A program made the translations under genes and the position numbers. From Margaritifera margaritifera (Eukaryota; Mollusca; Bivalvia; Unionida; Margaritiferidae): a stretch of DNA of 64,000 bases. Shown here piece after piece: positions 34,791 to 44,302 of this stretch (position 1 is the first letter of the stretch; each line of letters starts with the position of its first letter). Location: contig JAQPZY010001048.1 in the NCBI GenBank assembly GCA_029931535.1, positions 828,001 to 892,000 of the forward strand, given 5' to 3'. The notes beneath the pieces were generated by a model. The model did no database searches, was not told the DNA's origin, and was given only the letters and a program-made list of their open reading frames with translations.

Positions 34791-35645
34791 TGTCACGGAA
34801 TTGTATGATTTATATCAATATATATATATGTGATCGAAAATGTATTCGGGTTTCGTTTCCGACTTGAGCGTTACTCGAGGGTTGTTTATTTTATCGGCTC
34901 TAGTTATTTTGAAATACTGAGCGCGATTCACCCCATGCTGCATGTGCAAATTGCCTGCAGTGAAAACCTAAGTACCTAGCTGCTGCGCATATCTGTCACA
35001 GCTAGGGTACATATAGAGCAAATTATCTATAAACAAATTACACTACGACGAGTCTTGTCAGAAAGCTTACTTCTTTACGGGAGCAAATCTTCAACTGTAG
35101 AGGTATGTGAAATTTAAGATTGTATTCTTTATCACTCGTTACACATTACTTCTTTACGGGAGCAAATCTTCAGCTGTAGAGGTATGTGAAATTTAAGATT
35201 GTATTCTTTATCACTCGTTACACATTAGATTAATCATTCAATGCATGCTGCGTATAATTAAATAAAATCCGTCTGTTCAGTTACAACAAATAGCTAACTT
35301 GAACCAGACTATAGTATTTCTAATATCATGGCGTTGTATAGCCTAGGTATTGACTCTCTGTAGAATTTAGAATAAATTCTAAAACATCTAATATATGAAA
35401 CAATTCTGTCATATAAAACGAATAGTGATAAAGAACACAATCTACAGCTGAAGATTTGCTCCCGTAAAGAGGTAAGCTTTCTGACAAGACTCGTCGTAGT
35501 GTAATTTGTTTATAGAGAATTTGCTCTATATGTACCCTAGCTGTGACAGATATGAGCAGCAGCTAGGTACTTAGGTTTTCACTGCAGGCAATTTGCATAT
35601 GCAGCATGGGGTGAATCGCGCTCAGTATTTCAAAATAACTAGAGC
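34791..35645. repeat. Rearranged 3' LTR: U3 end in plus, then LTR body in minus
   Basis: Positions 34791-35136 equal the first ~346 bases of the LTR in plus orientation. Positions 35217-35645 equal LTR bases ~551 down to ~108 in minus orientation, joined at 35645 to the internal region with the first ~107 LTR bases missing. Between them lies a 79-bp tandem duplication (about 35069-35147 and 35148-35226), each copy spanning the switch point ATCACT|CGTTACACATTA. The last ~950 bases of a normal LTR are absent. Confidence 0.85.
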
Positions 35646-35768
35646 CCCTTAAAAAAAGTGGGAACACTTTTAGAAAATCACGAAATTTGGCAAAAATACA
35701 AACTGAAACGTATTATTTACATTACCAGAATATCATGGTAAGAAAAATAAATGCAAATCACACTCTAC

Positions 35769-36421
35769 TTAAATAACGGCCCCTACATTTTCCGACCCTC
35801 TGATTGCTTCGATCCGGAAACGATATGACTGCAGAGTCAATGCCCAACGCATAAATCTTGCGTTGGCAACTTTTGCTTTGTTCAAATATATGAGAGGCTG
35901 ATGGTCCGTTTCAAGGACCAATTCCCTTCCGAAAAGGTACGTGTGGAATTTACCTATACCCCACACCAGTGCCAAACACTCCTTTTCGATCACGGAGTAG
36001 TTTTGCTCCCTAGGCAGCAATTTCCTACTAGCGTAAGCTATGGCTAACTTTACCCCATCTGTAGCAAAACTGCTCCTAATCCCGTGTCGGACGCATCAGT
36101 TCTCAATATGAACGATTTATTTAATTCTGGCAACTTTCGGATCGGTGCACTAATCAATCTTCCCTTAAGAGCGTTAAAAGCTCTTTCTTGGCATGAACCC
36201 CAAGAAACTTTATTGGGCTGCCCCTTCCTAGTTAAATCCGTCAATGGACTAGCTATAGCGGCGAAGTTTGGAACGAACTTCCTATAAAAACCTATCAATC
36301 CAAGAAACGATCGTATCTGTTTCTTGGTTTCTGGCCTAGGAGCGTCTTTAATCGCTTCAAAATTGTCAGGGTGGGGTTTTAAGTGCCCTGACCCACTTAC
36401 TAGATGGCCCAAGCATTCCAA
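35769..36421 (-). pseudogene. Retrotransposon RT thumb and RNase H, frameshifted
   Basis: Frame 36421-36050 holds the RT C-terminal segment (FLGLIGFYRKFVPNF) and the start of RNase H with its first acidic motif (TDASDTGLGAVLL). A one-base shift at about 36040-36050, in a GATGGGG context, moves the rest into frame 36020-35769. That frame has AYASRKLLPREQNYS, the catalytic Glu in IEKECLALVW and the Asp in ETDHQPLIYL. It ends at IRGSENVGAVI and a stop, where relatives have ADYLSR. Only about 120 bases lie between this stop and the remnant LTR, so no integrase followed RNase H. Confidence 0.85.
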
Positions 36422-36527
36422 GTTAGAATATGCTATACTACACTTGGAGGGTCGCTGTGAGATTTGCCTTGCGGAGTCTGTCGAACAGATCGACTAATGC
36501 CCTAACATGCTCTTCCCAGTTATGCGT

Positions 36528-36902
36528 TTATACAAGAATATCGTCGACAAAACTATCTACGTTGTTCATGCCTTTCAACAATTTTCGCATAAGACGCAAG
36601 CACGACGTACCGGCGTTAACCAGACCGAAAGGCATAACCTTAAACTGGAAAAGACCTTTATGGGTCGCGAATGCCGTTAATACGCGGGCATTTTCAGCGA
36701 TGGGCACCTGCCAATATCCTTTTGTAAGATCTAATTTAGAAATGTACTGGTGCCCTGCCAATTTTTAAAACAAGCCCTCCATGTCTGGCATCGGTTCAGC
36801 ATCAAACACGTTGACTTTATTTAGTTGTCGAAAGTCTATACAAAATCGATTAGTTCCGTCTTTCTTTCGGACCAATGCCACGGGGGAAGAATAGGGGGAG
36901 TT
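36528..36902 (-). pseudogene. Retrotransposon reverse transcriptase fingers/palm, with stops
   Basis: This continues directly from the 490-codon frame after a stop at 36903. The sequence has SPVALVRKKDGTNRFC and IDFRQLNKV, a further stop at about 36768, then SKLDLTKGYWQVP, FGLVNAGTSC and the catalytic SFVDDILV (the YVDD-type box) before another stop at 36528. The reading frame is kept across the stops, so decay is recent or modest. Two aspartates of the active site are present, but the protein cannot be made whole. Confidence 0.88.
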
Positions 36903-38375
36903 TCAGGGTTCAATCACTCCCAGGTCTAACATTTTACCTACTTCCTCATCGATTGTCTCTCGTGCGTTAAAGGGTATCGGATATCCCTTAATTCTGATTG
37001 GCTCCGAGGTATTCAAGTTTATCTCGTGCGTTATTACTCCAGTATTACCTGGTCTATCTATAAATACGTCTGGGTACTTACTCAAAATTTCCCTGACTTG
37101 CTGACGCTGACCTTCAGGTAATTCTGGGCACACGCTGACCTTATCTATTCCCTCATTTCCTACAACCATGGGGTACTCAAGGGGAGTTTCTGTGTTGGGG
37201 TCACTCGACTCGTCTTCTATGACCGCAATACAAACGACGTTCAAAACGCCCTTTTCAACAGTTTTATGGCATACATCACACGAACGACAGAATCGTGTTA
37301 TATCACTATTTACACCTGGCCAATAAAATTCTCTTAATACTTTGTCATTCGTCCTTTTCCTACTCAAGTGACCTGCACTACCGGATTCGTGAGCCACTCT
37401 AAGAATACGGGACCTGAATTTCTGGGGGACAACCAGTTGGAAATACTTTCTACCATCCAACGTGGTAAATTCCCTATACATTAAACCTTCCCTACGTACA
37501 AATTTAAAACTTGAACCGCCCTTACAATGTTTCGTGGTACCGGATATGATCCTCTCCGCGGTCGCGCTCAAGGACGCGTCATGCCCTTGCTCACGCGTAA
37601 ATTCATCGCGCGAGATATCGGTCGCGGCTTCCTGAAGTTTCACCTTACGTAGTGGCGTTTTATCCGCCTGCGCCTGCGCCCTAGTTTCGACCGCTTGTAC
37701 AATGGGAAACCGGAAATCAGATAGAGTTAGGAGTCTGGAGCCCTCGACATTTCCGATAGTTAGGTCGTATATGGGGTTTTCCATACGTAGTGCTTCCACG
37801 GTTCCGGTCAGAAAAGGCGTCTCGATTTCTATTCTCGCGACGGGAACGCGATCAATCGTTTGATCTAATAACATGCACGGGGATTTCCAACCAAGCATTT
37901 GGTCATCCATAACGAGACTCCGCTTTACTACGAGGCCCGTGCACCCGGTGTCGCGTAAGACCGTGACTTCTTGACCGTTGGCGATACCAGTAGCAGTCGG
38001 TACCCTCACCTCTGGAAAAAGACAAGTGCTGATCGACTGAATAACATCACGACCGATCTGCGCACGCGCTGCGGACTCGAATACCGTATTCACGTTATTA
38101 GTCGCCAAATTATCACGCGGAAAATCATCGCGCTTACTGCCTCCTGACAATGCTCTGCTTTCAATGGCAACCGCGACTCTCTGGACAAACCTCTTCCTTT
38201 TCGGACAATCGGGCGTGATGTGACCCCATTCCTTACAGGTGAAACATTGTCTATCCCTACGATTTGTACACTTCCCAGATTGAAAGTTTCCACATTTGTT
38301 TGTACCAAGTTTCTCGGGTTCTCTGGGTCTCTGATCTTTATCTTGATTACCTCCCTTGTTATCCCTTGAGATCAC
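36903..38375 (-). CDS. Retrotransposon zinc knuckle, protease, HHCC finger and RT start (490 codons)
   Basis: This is the only long intact frame of the element. Order: CCHC zinc knuckle at residues 44-57 (CFTCKEWGHITPDC), retropepsin active site at about 139-148 (VLRDTGCTG), then an integrase-type HHCC finger with His329, His336, Cys366 and Cys369. The finger is preceded by GLMYREF and followed by the CRSCDVCHK stretch. About 45 residues later comes an RT N-terminal region from about residue 413 (LPEGQRQQVREILSKYPDVF, then THEINLNTSEP and PIPFNARE). There is no integrase catalytic core between finger and RT. The listed start is GTG in a region open upstream, so the real translation would enter from gag; gag and this frame overlap by a few bases at 38372 and differ by one base. 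Confidence 0.88.
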   Translation of the reverse strand: MISRDNKGGNQDKDQRPREPEKLGTNKCGNFQSGKCTNRRDRQCFTCKEWGHITPDCPKRKRFVQRVAVAIESRALSGGSKRDDFPRDNLATNNVNTVFESAARAQIGRDVIQSISTCLFPEVRVPTATGIANGQEVTVLRDTGCTGLVVKRSLVMDDQMLGWKSPCMLLDQTIDRVPVARIEIETPFLTGTVEALRMENPIYDLTIGNVEGSRLLTLSDFRFPIVQAVETRAQAQADKTPLRKVKLQEAATDISRDEFTREQGHDASLSATAERIISGTTKHCKGGSSFKFVRREGLMYREFTTLDGRKYFQLVVPQKFRSRILRVAHESGSAGHLSRKRTNDKVLREFYWPGVNSDITRFCRSCDVCHKTVEKGVLNVVCIAVIEDESSDPNTETPLEYPMVVGNEGIDKVSVCPELPEGQRQQVREILSKYPDVFIDRPGNTGVITHEINLNTSEPIRIKGYPIPFNARETIDEEVGKMLDLGVIEP

Positions 38376-39371
38376 ATTTTGGGTACCTCCCCGAGCTTCG
38401 CAAAATAGTCTGCCTGAGTAGCCATATCAGAGATATTATTGAAGGACTTTTCCCTCAGGAACAAGTACAATTCCTTACCACAAGTGTTTAACAGCTGGTC
38501 CCTAAGTAAAAAATCGGTAAGACCCTCGAACGTTTTTTGAATTTTAGCACATTCAACCCAACGCTGGAAATAATTCCCCGTCCTACTGACGAACTGGGTG
38601 AATGTCTCGCCTTTCTCGGGTTTACTATATTTAAACTTTTTCCGGAACCCTTGTTCTGTCAACTCGTATCTCTTAAGGAGTGCCTCTCTTAACGCGTCAT
38701 AGTTCTCAATGCGTCGTTTATGGGTAGACGCGAATACACATCTAGCGCTTTACCTTTCAGTAACGCGCTGAGATGGAGCGACCAATCTTCTTTTTTCCAT
38801 TTCTGGATGGTGGCATATCGCTCAAACCTATGTAAATAATATCTAAGTTATCTTTGTCATCTTCAAAAGGGGGTAATTTAGGGCCTCTTAACTTTGATTA
38901 TTGTTGCCCATCTTTCTTAGCCTCTAATAATTCAAATTTCCTTTTATGTTCTTTCTCCTTATTCCTGTCTTCTAATTCTATGGTTTCTAACTTTGCTTGT
39001 TTCTCAAGTTCTCTTACCTGCTCTATTCTTTCCCTTTCTGCTTCCCTTTCCCACCCTATCCTTTCCTTCTCCGCCTGCTTCTACAGTTCTATCTTCTCCT
39101 TCTCATATTCCCTTTTCTCCCTCTCAGCCTGCTTCTCATATTCCCTTCTCTCCCTCTCAGCCTGCTTCTCATACACCCTTCCCTCACTCTCAAATACTAT
39201 CTTTCTTTCCTCAGCTTGCTTCTCTAGTTGTAACTTTTCCGTTTCTATATCTCTCTCGTTTACCCTTTGATCCCTTTCCCGAGCCTGCTCCTCCTGAACG
39301 AATTTCCTAAGCGCCTCCCACTCATACCCAAACTGTTTACCCAACTCCACTAGATCTTTGAGTGACGACAT
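38372..39371 (-). pseudogene. Retrotransposon gag, broken
   Basis: The start codon at 39371 (MSSLKDLVELGKQFGYEWEA) opens a helical domain, followed by a long charged coiled-coil with Lys-Gln-Ala-Glu-Arg repeats that runs to a stop at 39081 and continues in frame beyond it. Further stops and shifts follow. The capsid-like end (38662-38372) has FKYSKPEKGETFTQFVSR and FLLRDQLLNTCGKELYLFLR, a SCAN-like helical pattern. Gag would package element RNA in cytoplasmic particles. The gag frame ends in PKM and a stop at 38372, one base out of register with the zinc-knuckle frame. I see no canonical slippery heptamer there, so decay is the more likely reason. Confidence 0.82.
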
Positions 39372-39661
39372 GATAAATACTGTTGATAAGATCACCAATC
39401 CTATGTGCACTATCATATAACACATACAATTTTAGGACTACACGAACCAACCGTATATCCCTTCTCCAAATATATGCAATATGTATATATGTATATATGA
39501 TAAACAAATGGCAAATAAAACAAAATATGAGTGAGGTATTCACTCACCCGCCTGAATTATCTCTTGTCAGGAAGGTCACAGTCTGAAACAGATAACTAAA
39601 AAAAATCTTACCGGAGTCAAGACCTATGCAAACTAACGTCCGTGCTCCGACAAATCCAATA

Positions 39662-39679
39662 ATCCCACTTCTGACACCA
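39662..39679 (-). promoter_or_regulatory. Primer-binding site
   Basis: TGGTGTCAGAAGTGGGAT on the minus strand lies two bases inside the LTR end (GTGACA at 39682). Its leading TGG pairs with the CCA end of a tRNA, as needed to prime minus-strand synthesis. I do not assign the tRNA species. Confidence 0.75.
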
Positions 39680-39681
39680 TT

Positions 39682-41188
39682 TGTCACAGGATGAAGCCGG
39701 GTTGGGACTGGATTAGTGAAGACACCGAAAGCAACTGCGTTAATAAGATGTTTATTTATAAACGCAATTTAAAGATGAACAAATCTGACACCATTATAAC
39801 AAAACGATAAGGAAAATTATAAAGTTCCTAACATGGAACTATCAACAACAAGTAACTCAACGAGAAAAATCAAAGATGAATTTAACGAATGGAATTTTAA
39901 ACAAACGTGAATAACATCCTATCACCAATCAACAAATAAGAGTATATGATCTACACCCCAATATAAACAAGGTCTTATTAAGTACCAAGGGTGACCAAAG
40001 CATGTGATTTATGCGCTTATCAATGTAATACTCATTTATTCATCAATCTGTTCACTCATCAATTTATCAGTTCATCAAGCGATATTAGAATATGTATGAA
40101 TTTATGAATCTGTCGTTCATATAACGATATTGAAATGGGAATGCATAAAATTATGAATCTATGACACATATAGCGATATTGAAATGTGAATACATGTAAT
40201 TTTGCACAGATAGTAATATTGAAAATAACAATAAAATGGAGCACGTAATATGTATAACTATTTTGGCGCCCATTTGACGACCAAGATGTATATCCGGTTC
40301 CACCCGCTCTAGTCAATGGTCAAGGAGCCACCACTCATGGTCCACCCCTCCCGGTCTGTTGAAGGATCCCTCGAGAGCCTTCACGTTTAACACAGACCCG
40401 CTGGTCGAGAAGCCTTGGTCCCTCGCATCGAGAACACCAGTACACTCTTCCGAACCAACGTCACCAGACACAGCGTATAAGTCACAAGAAACCACACAAA
40501 AGTTCTGTGACTCCAATTCACCAAACCATACGTAAGGACAGCTAAAAGTATAACAACTAAACCGTGTAGTACATATGACACGGTTATAGCTTTTGCATTG
40601 ATATATATTGCGCATGCGCGCACATGAATTACATCTAGTTACACATTACAGTAATCATTCAATGCATGCTGCGTATAATTAAATAAAATCCGTCTGTTCA
40701 GTTACAACAAATAGCTAACTTTAACCAGACTATAGTATTTCTAATATCATGGAGTTGTATGACCTAGGTATTGACTCTCTGTAGAATTTAGAATAAATTC
40801 TAAAACATCTAATATATAAAACAATTCTGTCATATAAAACGAATAGTGATAAGGAATACAATCTTAAATTTCACATACCTCTACAGCTGAAGATTTGCTC
40901 CCGTAAAGAGGTAAGCTTTCTGACAAGACTCGTCGTAGTGTAATTTGTTTATAGAGAATTTGCTCTATATGTACCCTAGCTGTGACAGATATGCGCAGCA
41001 GCTAGGTACTTAGGTTTTCACTGCAGGCAATTTGCATATGCAGCATGGGGTGAATCGCGCTCAGTATTTCAAAATAACTAGAGCGGAAAAGATAAACAAC
41101 CCTCGAGTAACGCTCTAGTCGGAAACGAAACCCGAATACATTTTCGATCAAATATACATATTGATATAAATCATACAATTCCGTGACA
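39682..41188 (-). repeat. Complete 5' LTR, 1507 bp
   Basis: On the minus strand it begins TGTCACGG at 41188 and ends GTGACA at 39682, so the ends form the usual short inverted pair TGTCAC/GTGACA. The first ~550 bases are matched by the two pieces at 34791-35645. Frames in this region (for example 40313-40615 and 40059-40316, minus strand) are not conserved proteins as far as I can tell. Confidence 0.85.
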
Positions 41189-41193
41189 GACAT
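41189..41193. repeat. Target-site duplication, right copy (GACAT)
   Basis: An exact copy of the five bases at 34786-34790, directly outside the terminal CA. Confidence 0.8.
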
Positions 41194-42190
41194 AATACAA
41201 ATCTATAACTGATGAGAAAATGGTAGCTTTTCATAAATTACATCTGAAGCAAACACCTCGTCTCTGAAAACAATATTCTGCTTTATTCGTAATTATTTCC
41301 GATTAATTAAACATTTAGTTATGAGCTAGAGTGTTTAGATTCTCATTGCTATCAACTGATTTTTGATAATGATAGGTTATCGGTCCATCACGTAAGCTAT
41401 ACACGTGCACGGTTTCACACAAGTTTGTGTGTAACAGCTTCATGCAGGTTATACACGCCACTGTTTCGCACAAGTTTTGTATATCCCATCTTCATGTAAG
41501 TTATGCACGTACATTGTTTCATACAAGCTTTGTGTACCAGCACCAAAAGCACAATTTGCCATGAAGAAGTTACGAATAAGTATGTCATCTGCATCAGCAA
41601 ATGTATAGCCAAACAATACTTCATTTACATAATCAGGACCTGAATATTAAAATCGTACACCTTTAGTCATTTACATCACAATTTTTAATTCAAATAAACG
41701 TAAAATCAGTTTATGTGGTCATAATTAAAAGCAAAATGAAAACACTTAGAAACTATGTCTATTGATCACTAGTCCATTAAACATATTAATGGCAATAATG
41801 TCTTTTTAATTTGTATAACTAAAAATCCCCGTATCTCACACAAGATATCTATCACGAGGACACAAAATTATGACTTTCATGCTTTTGATTGTTTTGTGTG
41901 CATAAATAAACTTTGACTTATTTATTTGCACAGGTATAAATATTGCTGGTCACCTCTTTTTCAAACATATCTCTACTCCAAACTTCAACCGGCTTCCCAT
42001 ACATACTTTAAATGACTCGTCTAATTCTACAAACCAGATAACTTTTGCTATTAAATGCAAACATGATTTCACATCCAAAACCAGATTGTGTTACAAAAGT
42101 TTGTCAATCTGACCTGGCCGTAGGGTCAAATCAAACGTATCACAACAACAATCTTACCATCTCCATCAGATCAATGAGCCAGTAGCATTT
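41194..42190. other. Intergenic; short GTTATACACG-type repeats
   Basis: Around 41385-41530 a TAAGCTATACACGTGCACGG-like unit recurs about three times (near 41390, 41440 and 41497), each followed by GTTTC(A/G)CACAAG. No gene recognised. Confidence 0.5.
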
Positions 42191-42191
42191 A

Positions 42192-42434
42192 TTAGCTGTA
42201 ACTCATTCCAAGATTAGTACCCAATATACTGCCATATGTTGATACCTGTTCAACAGATCTGTATGAACTGCACACAGAAACTACATAATTTGTAAAGTCT
42301 GAATTTACATCATACATCACTAATAGATATTTAACTTCCTCTTCAGTCAAAGTCATGCTCTTATTAGAGGAATAGCTAATTCCATCATTTAATCTCCAAT
42401 CTATATTCTGAAAGTATACATTCCTTGATGACAT
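42192..42434 (-). CDS. Candidate exon, possibly degenerate Ig-like
   Basis: The minus-strand frame of 80 codons has protein-like composition. A good acceptor (TATACTTTCAG) falls at about 42413, and GAACAG|GTATCA at about 42245 could be a donor, leaving an exon that starts NIDWRLNDGISY and includes YLLVMYDVNSDFTNYVVSVC. The last stretch is reminiscent of the E-F strands of an immunoglobulin fold (DFTNY near a Cys), but the cysteine spacing is off. I therefore give no firm family. It may belong with the other minus-strand exon-like frames up to 45.9 kb. Confidence 0.3.
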   Translation of the reverse strand: MSSRNVYFQNIDWRLNDGISYSSNKSMTLTEEEVKYLLVMYDVNSDFTNYVVSVCSSYRSVEQVSTYGSILGTNLGMSYS

Positions 42435-42748
42435 TTGCGAACCATTTCACTTAAAGTTTCACGATCTAGTGACTCATTTAAGCTAAACAGTTAATTAAAC
42501 TACAATCTAAAATCATTCAATCGTGTGTAAGTTTTTGATGAATGTTCTCATTAACTGAATTTAAATATTTCTTCTGTTTGTGGGTATTGAACCGATTACA
42601 CATTTGTGTGTTGTTTTTTTTTTTTTTGTCTTGTTTTGTTTTCGTTTTTTTTCTTTTTTTCTCTCAGAACAGAACATGCAATATCATTGTATGGGTCCAA
42701 GGTTTTTAATACAATAATCTAGGTGTGCATGCGTATGCATAGTAGGTG

Positions 42749-42952
42749 TTACTCTGTCTTCTCTACATAGCGTTTCAAATTTCTCACAAAATGACAACTA
42801 CAGTCTTTGAACAAGCTGGAAATTGGACTTTTCGGTGTTCGTGTGCATAAATTCTTGCTCGCAAGATCAAATGCTTGCCAGCATTCTAGATCCTCTAATT
42901 TTAACACATCCTTATGAGCACAAATGAAAAAAGTATAGTCTAGTTTCTCCAT
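42749..42952 (-). CDS. Candidate terminal exon, unknown protein
   Basis: This 67-codon minus-strand frame starts MEKLDYTFFICAHKDVLKLE and ends in a basic tail (RNLKRYVEKTE) and a stop. Composition is coding-like, with six cysteines. In frame upstream there is a TAG that would itself act as an acceptor (GGTAG|TTTTACTGC at about 42968), so the exon could start there. No family recognised. Confidence 0.3.
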   Translation of the reverse strand: MEKLDYTFFICAHKDVLKLEDLECWQAFDLASKNLCTRTPKSPISSLFKDCSCHFVRNLKRYVEKTE

Positions 42953-44101
42953 TTGTTTGCAGTAAAACTACCAAAGCCTGATGAAAATTGTTGTGGAAGT
43001 TTTCTAACATCAGAGGAGCATTAGATCAGTTGTTTTCTCTTGTATCATCATTAAATGTTCATCGCGCAGTGTTTGCTTTTTTTAGTATTCCAAATATTTT
43101 ACATATGTTTTGCACTTTCTACGAAAAGGGTATGCATATGTCCAGAAATGGCCATGCTTACTGGATACAGATAGTGTAATTCAAGGAGAACAGACAAATG
43201 TTTGCCATATTTCCTTTCTCGCTCTTCATTGGAACTTTTGGTCTTTGCTTTCATGACCTTTTGCACTAATGTTTGATGTGATGAATTATGTATCGATTTC
43301 CACTATGATACATTAAAACCACCATAATTATTCTCTCCAATCCGTCCTAAAAATGCTTTATTTCATTTTTTACACCTCAATGTGAGCGAATGGACTTAAA
43401 AAACACATAAATGTCTACTTGCTGGCATATCACAACCAACACATAACAACTTTAACCGGACCAGAACTGATGTATCTGAAGATTGGTAACTTCTCAAATG
43501 AAAATCATTCTAAGCAAAGTTTAACCCTTCCACGGGTGATTCTATAAAGGCGTGTGGTGGTGGCTTAGATTTCATGTCTGTTAGAATAGCCAACTAAAAT
43601 AAAATTTTCCTGCCTAAGCCGTTCTTCTTTAGGTAAATTAAATATGCATAGATATATAGCTCCAAAAGAATAGATTGTACGTTTAAATGGCTGGAATCAG
43701 TCAACATTTAACTATAATGCATAACTACGTTCACGAGTAAAACAGTTCCATGCATCACTTGAAAATTCGTTCCAAAGTTTCTCATCATAAACATGCATGA
43801 AAACATCACTAGGTACTTTCCTCTGCCTCCATAATTTACATTTGATTTTCAAAATCGGGTCTTCGTACCAAATTTGAGATGTTACCCTCTAATTTCATAT
43901 AACAATATGTTTTTAAAGGAGTTATTTGACCCCCATTTTGACAGCGTACAATTTTTAACAATGTCTCTGCGCATGCTCGTCTGTTTTAGAGTCAGACATG
44001 GCATAATCCAAGTCTGCTTCATACATATATATTGTAACTTTCACTGTCTGAGAAACAGACGCCTTGACTTTTAACAGGTTCAAATACATCGACCTATCCT
44101 C
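42953..44101. other. No gene recognised
   Basis: Possible intron sequence between minus-strand exon-like frames. A short plus-strand frame at 43874-44074 looks like chance. Confidence 0.35.
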
Positions 44102-44302
44102 CTATGTGATATTCTTAGGCAGGAGCGTCGCTGATGTATGCCATGGTAAATCTGTGGTTTCAAAATACTGTGTATTTTTTTCTTCAACTGATCCTTGTAC
44201 TTCTTCCTCATATAATTCACACTGAACATATCTGCAATTCCTCAGCACAGGGCTGACAGTGTTTTGTTTTCCTTTTTCAATTTCCATTACTTCCTTAAAC
44301 TG
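44102..44302 (-). CDS. Candidate terminal exon with acidic, tyrosine-rich tail
   Basis: An acceptor with a pyrimidine-rich lead (TTTCAATCCATTCCAG) ends at about 44303. The frame then reads FKEVMEIEKGKQNTVSPVLR and continues with YVQCELYEEEV and TQYFETTDLP to a stop at 44102. The tail has several tyrosines in acidic settings, as in cytoplasmic tails of signalling receptors, but no exact known motif is asserted. It is likely a last exon of a minus-strand gene. Confidence 0.35.
   Translation of the reverse strand, partial: QFKEVMEIEKGKQNTVSPVLRNCRYVQCELYEEEVQGSVEEKNTQYFETTDLPWHTSATLLPKNIT

Larger units (their letters stand above)
34791..41188 (-). mobile_element. Ty3/gypsy-type LTR retrotransposon with inverted outer ends
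   Basis: The internal region reads on the minus strand: primer-binding site, gag with coiled coil and SCAN-like capsid, zinc knuckle, protease, HHCC zinc finger, reverse transcriptase and RNase H. The complete 5' LTR is 39682-41188. At the other end the expected 3' LTR is replaced by a truncated LTR in the right orientation (35217-35645) joined to LTR start sequence in the opposite orientation (34791-35136). Both outer ends are therefore TGTCACGG facing inward, and both are flanked by GACAT. All coding parts carry stops or frameshifts except the 490-codon central frame. The copy is dead. HHCC placed before RT, and RNase H last, resemble the Gmr1-like gypsy group. Confidence 0.9.

Noticed and set aside
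38360..38380. Programmed frameshift site between gag and the zinc-knuckle frame
   Set aside because: CCCAAAA is present but is not in the right register for slippage, and the element has other plain breaks.
38854..39310. Plus-strand frames rich in Ser, Leu and Phe of up to 138 codons
   Set aside because: Antisense shadow of the charged coiled-coil of the retrotransposon gag.
34791..41188. DNA transposon with terminal inverted repeats
   Set aside because: The ends are inverted, but the content is gag and pol with LTR, primer-binding site and a 5-bp TSD; the inversion is a rearranged LTR.
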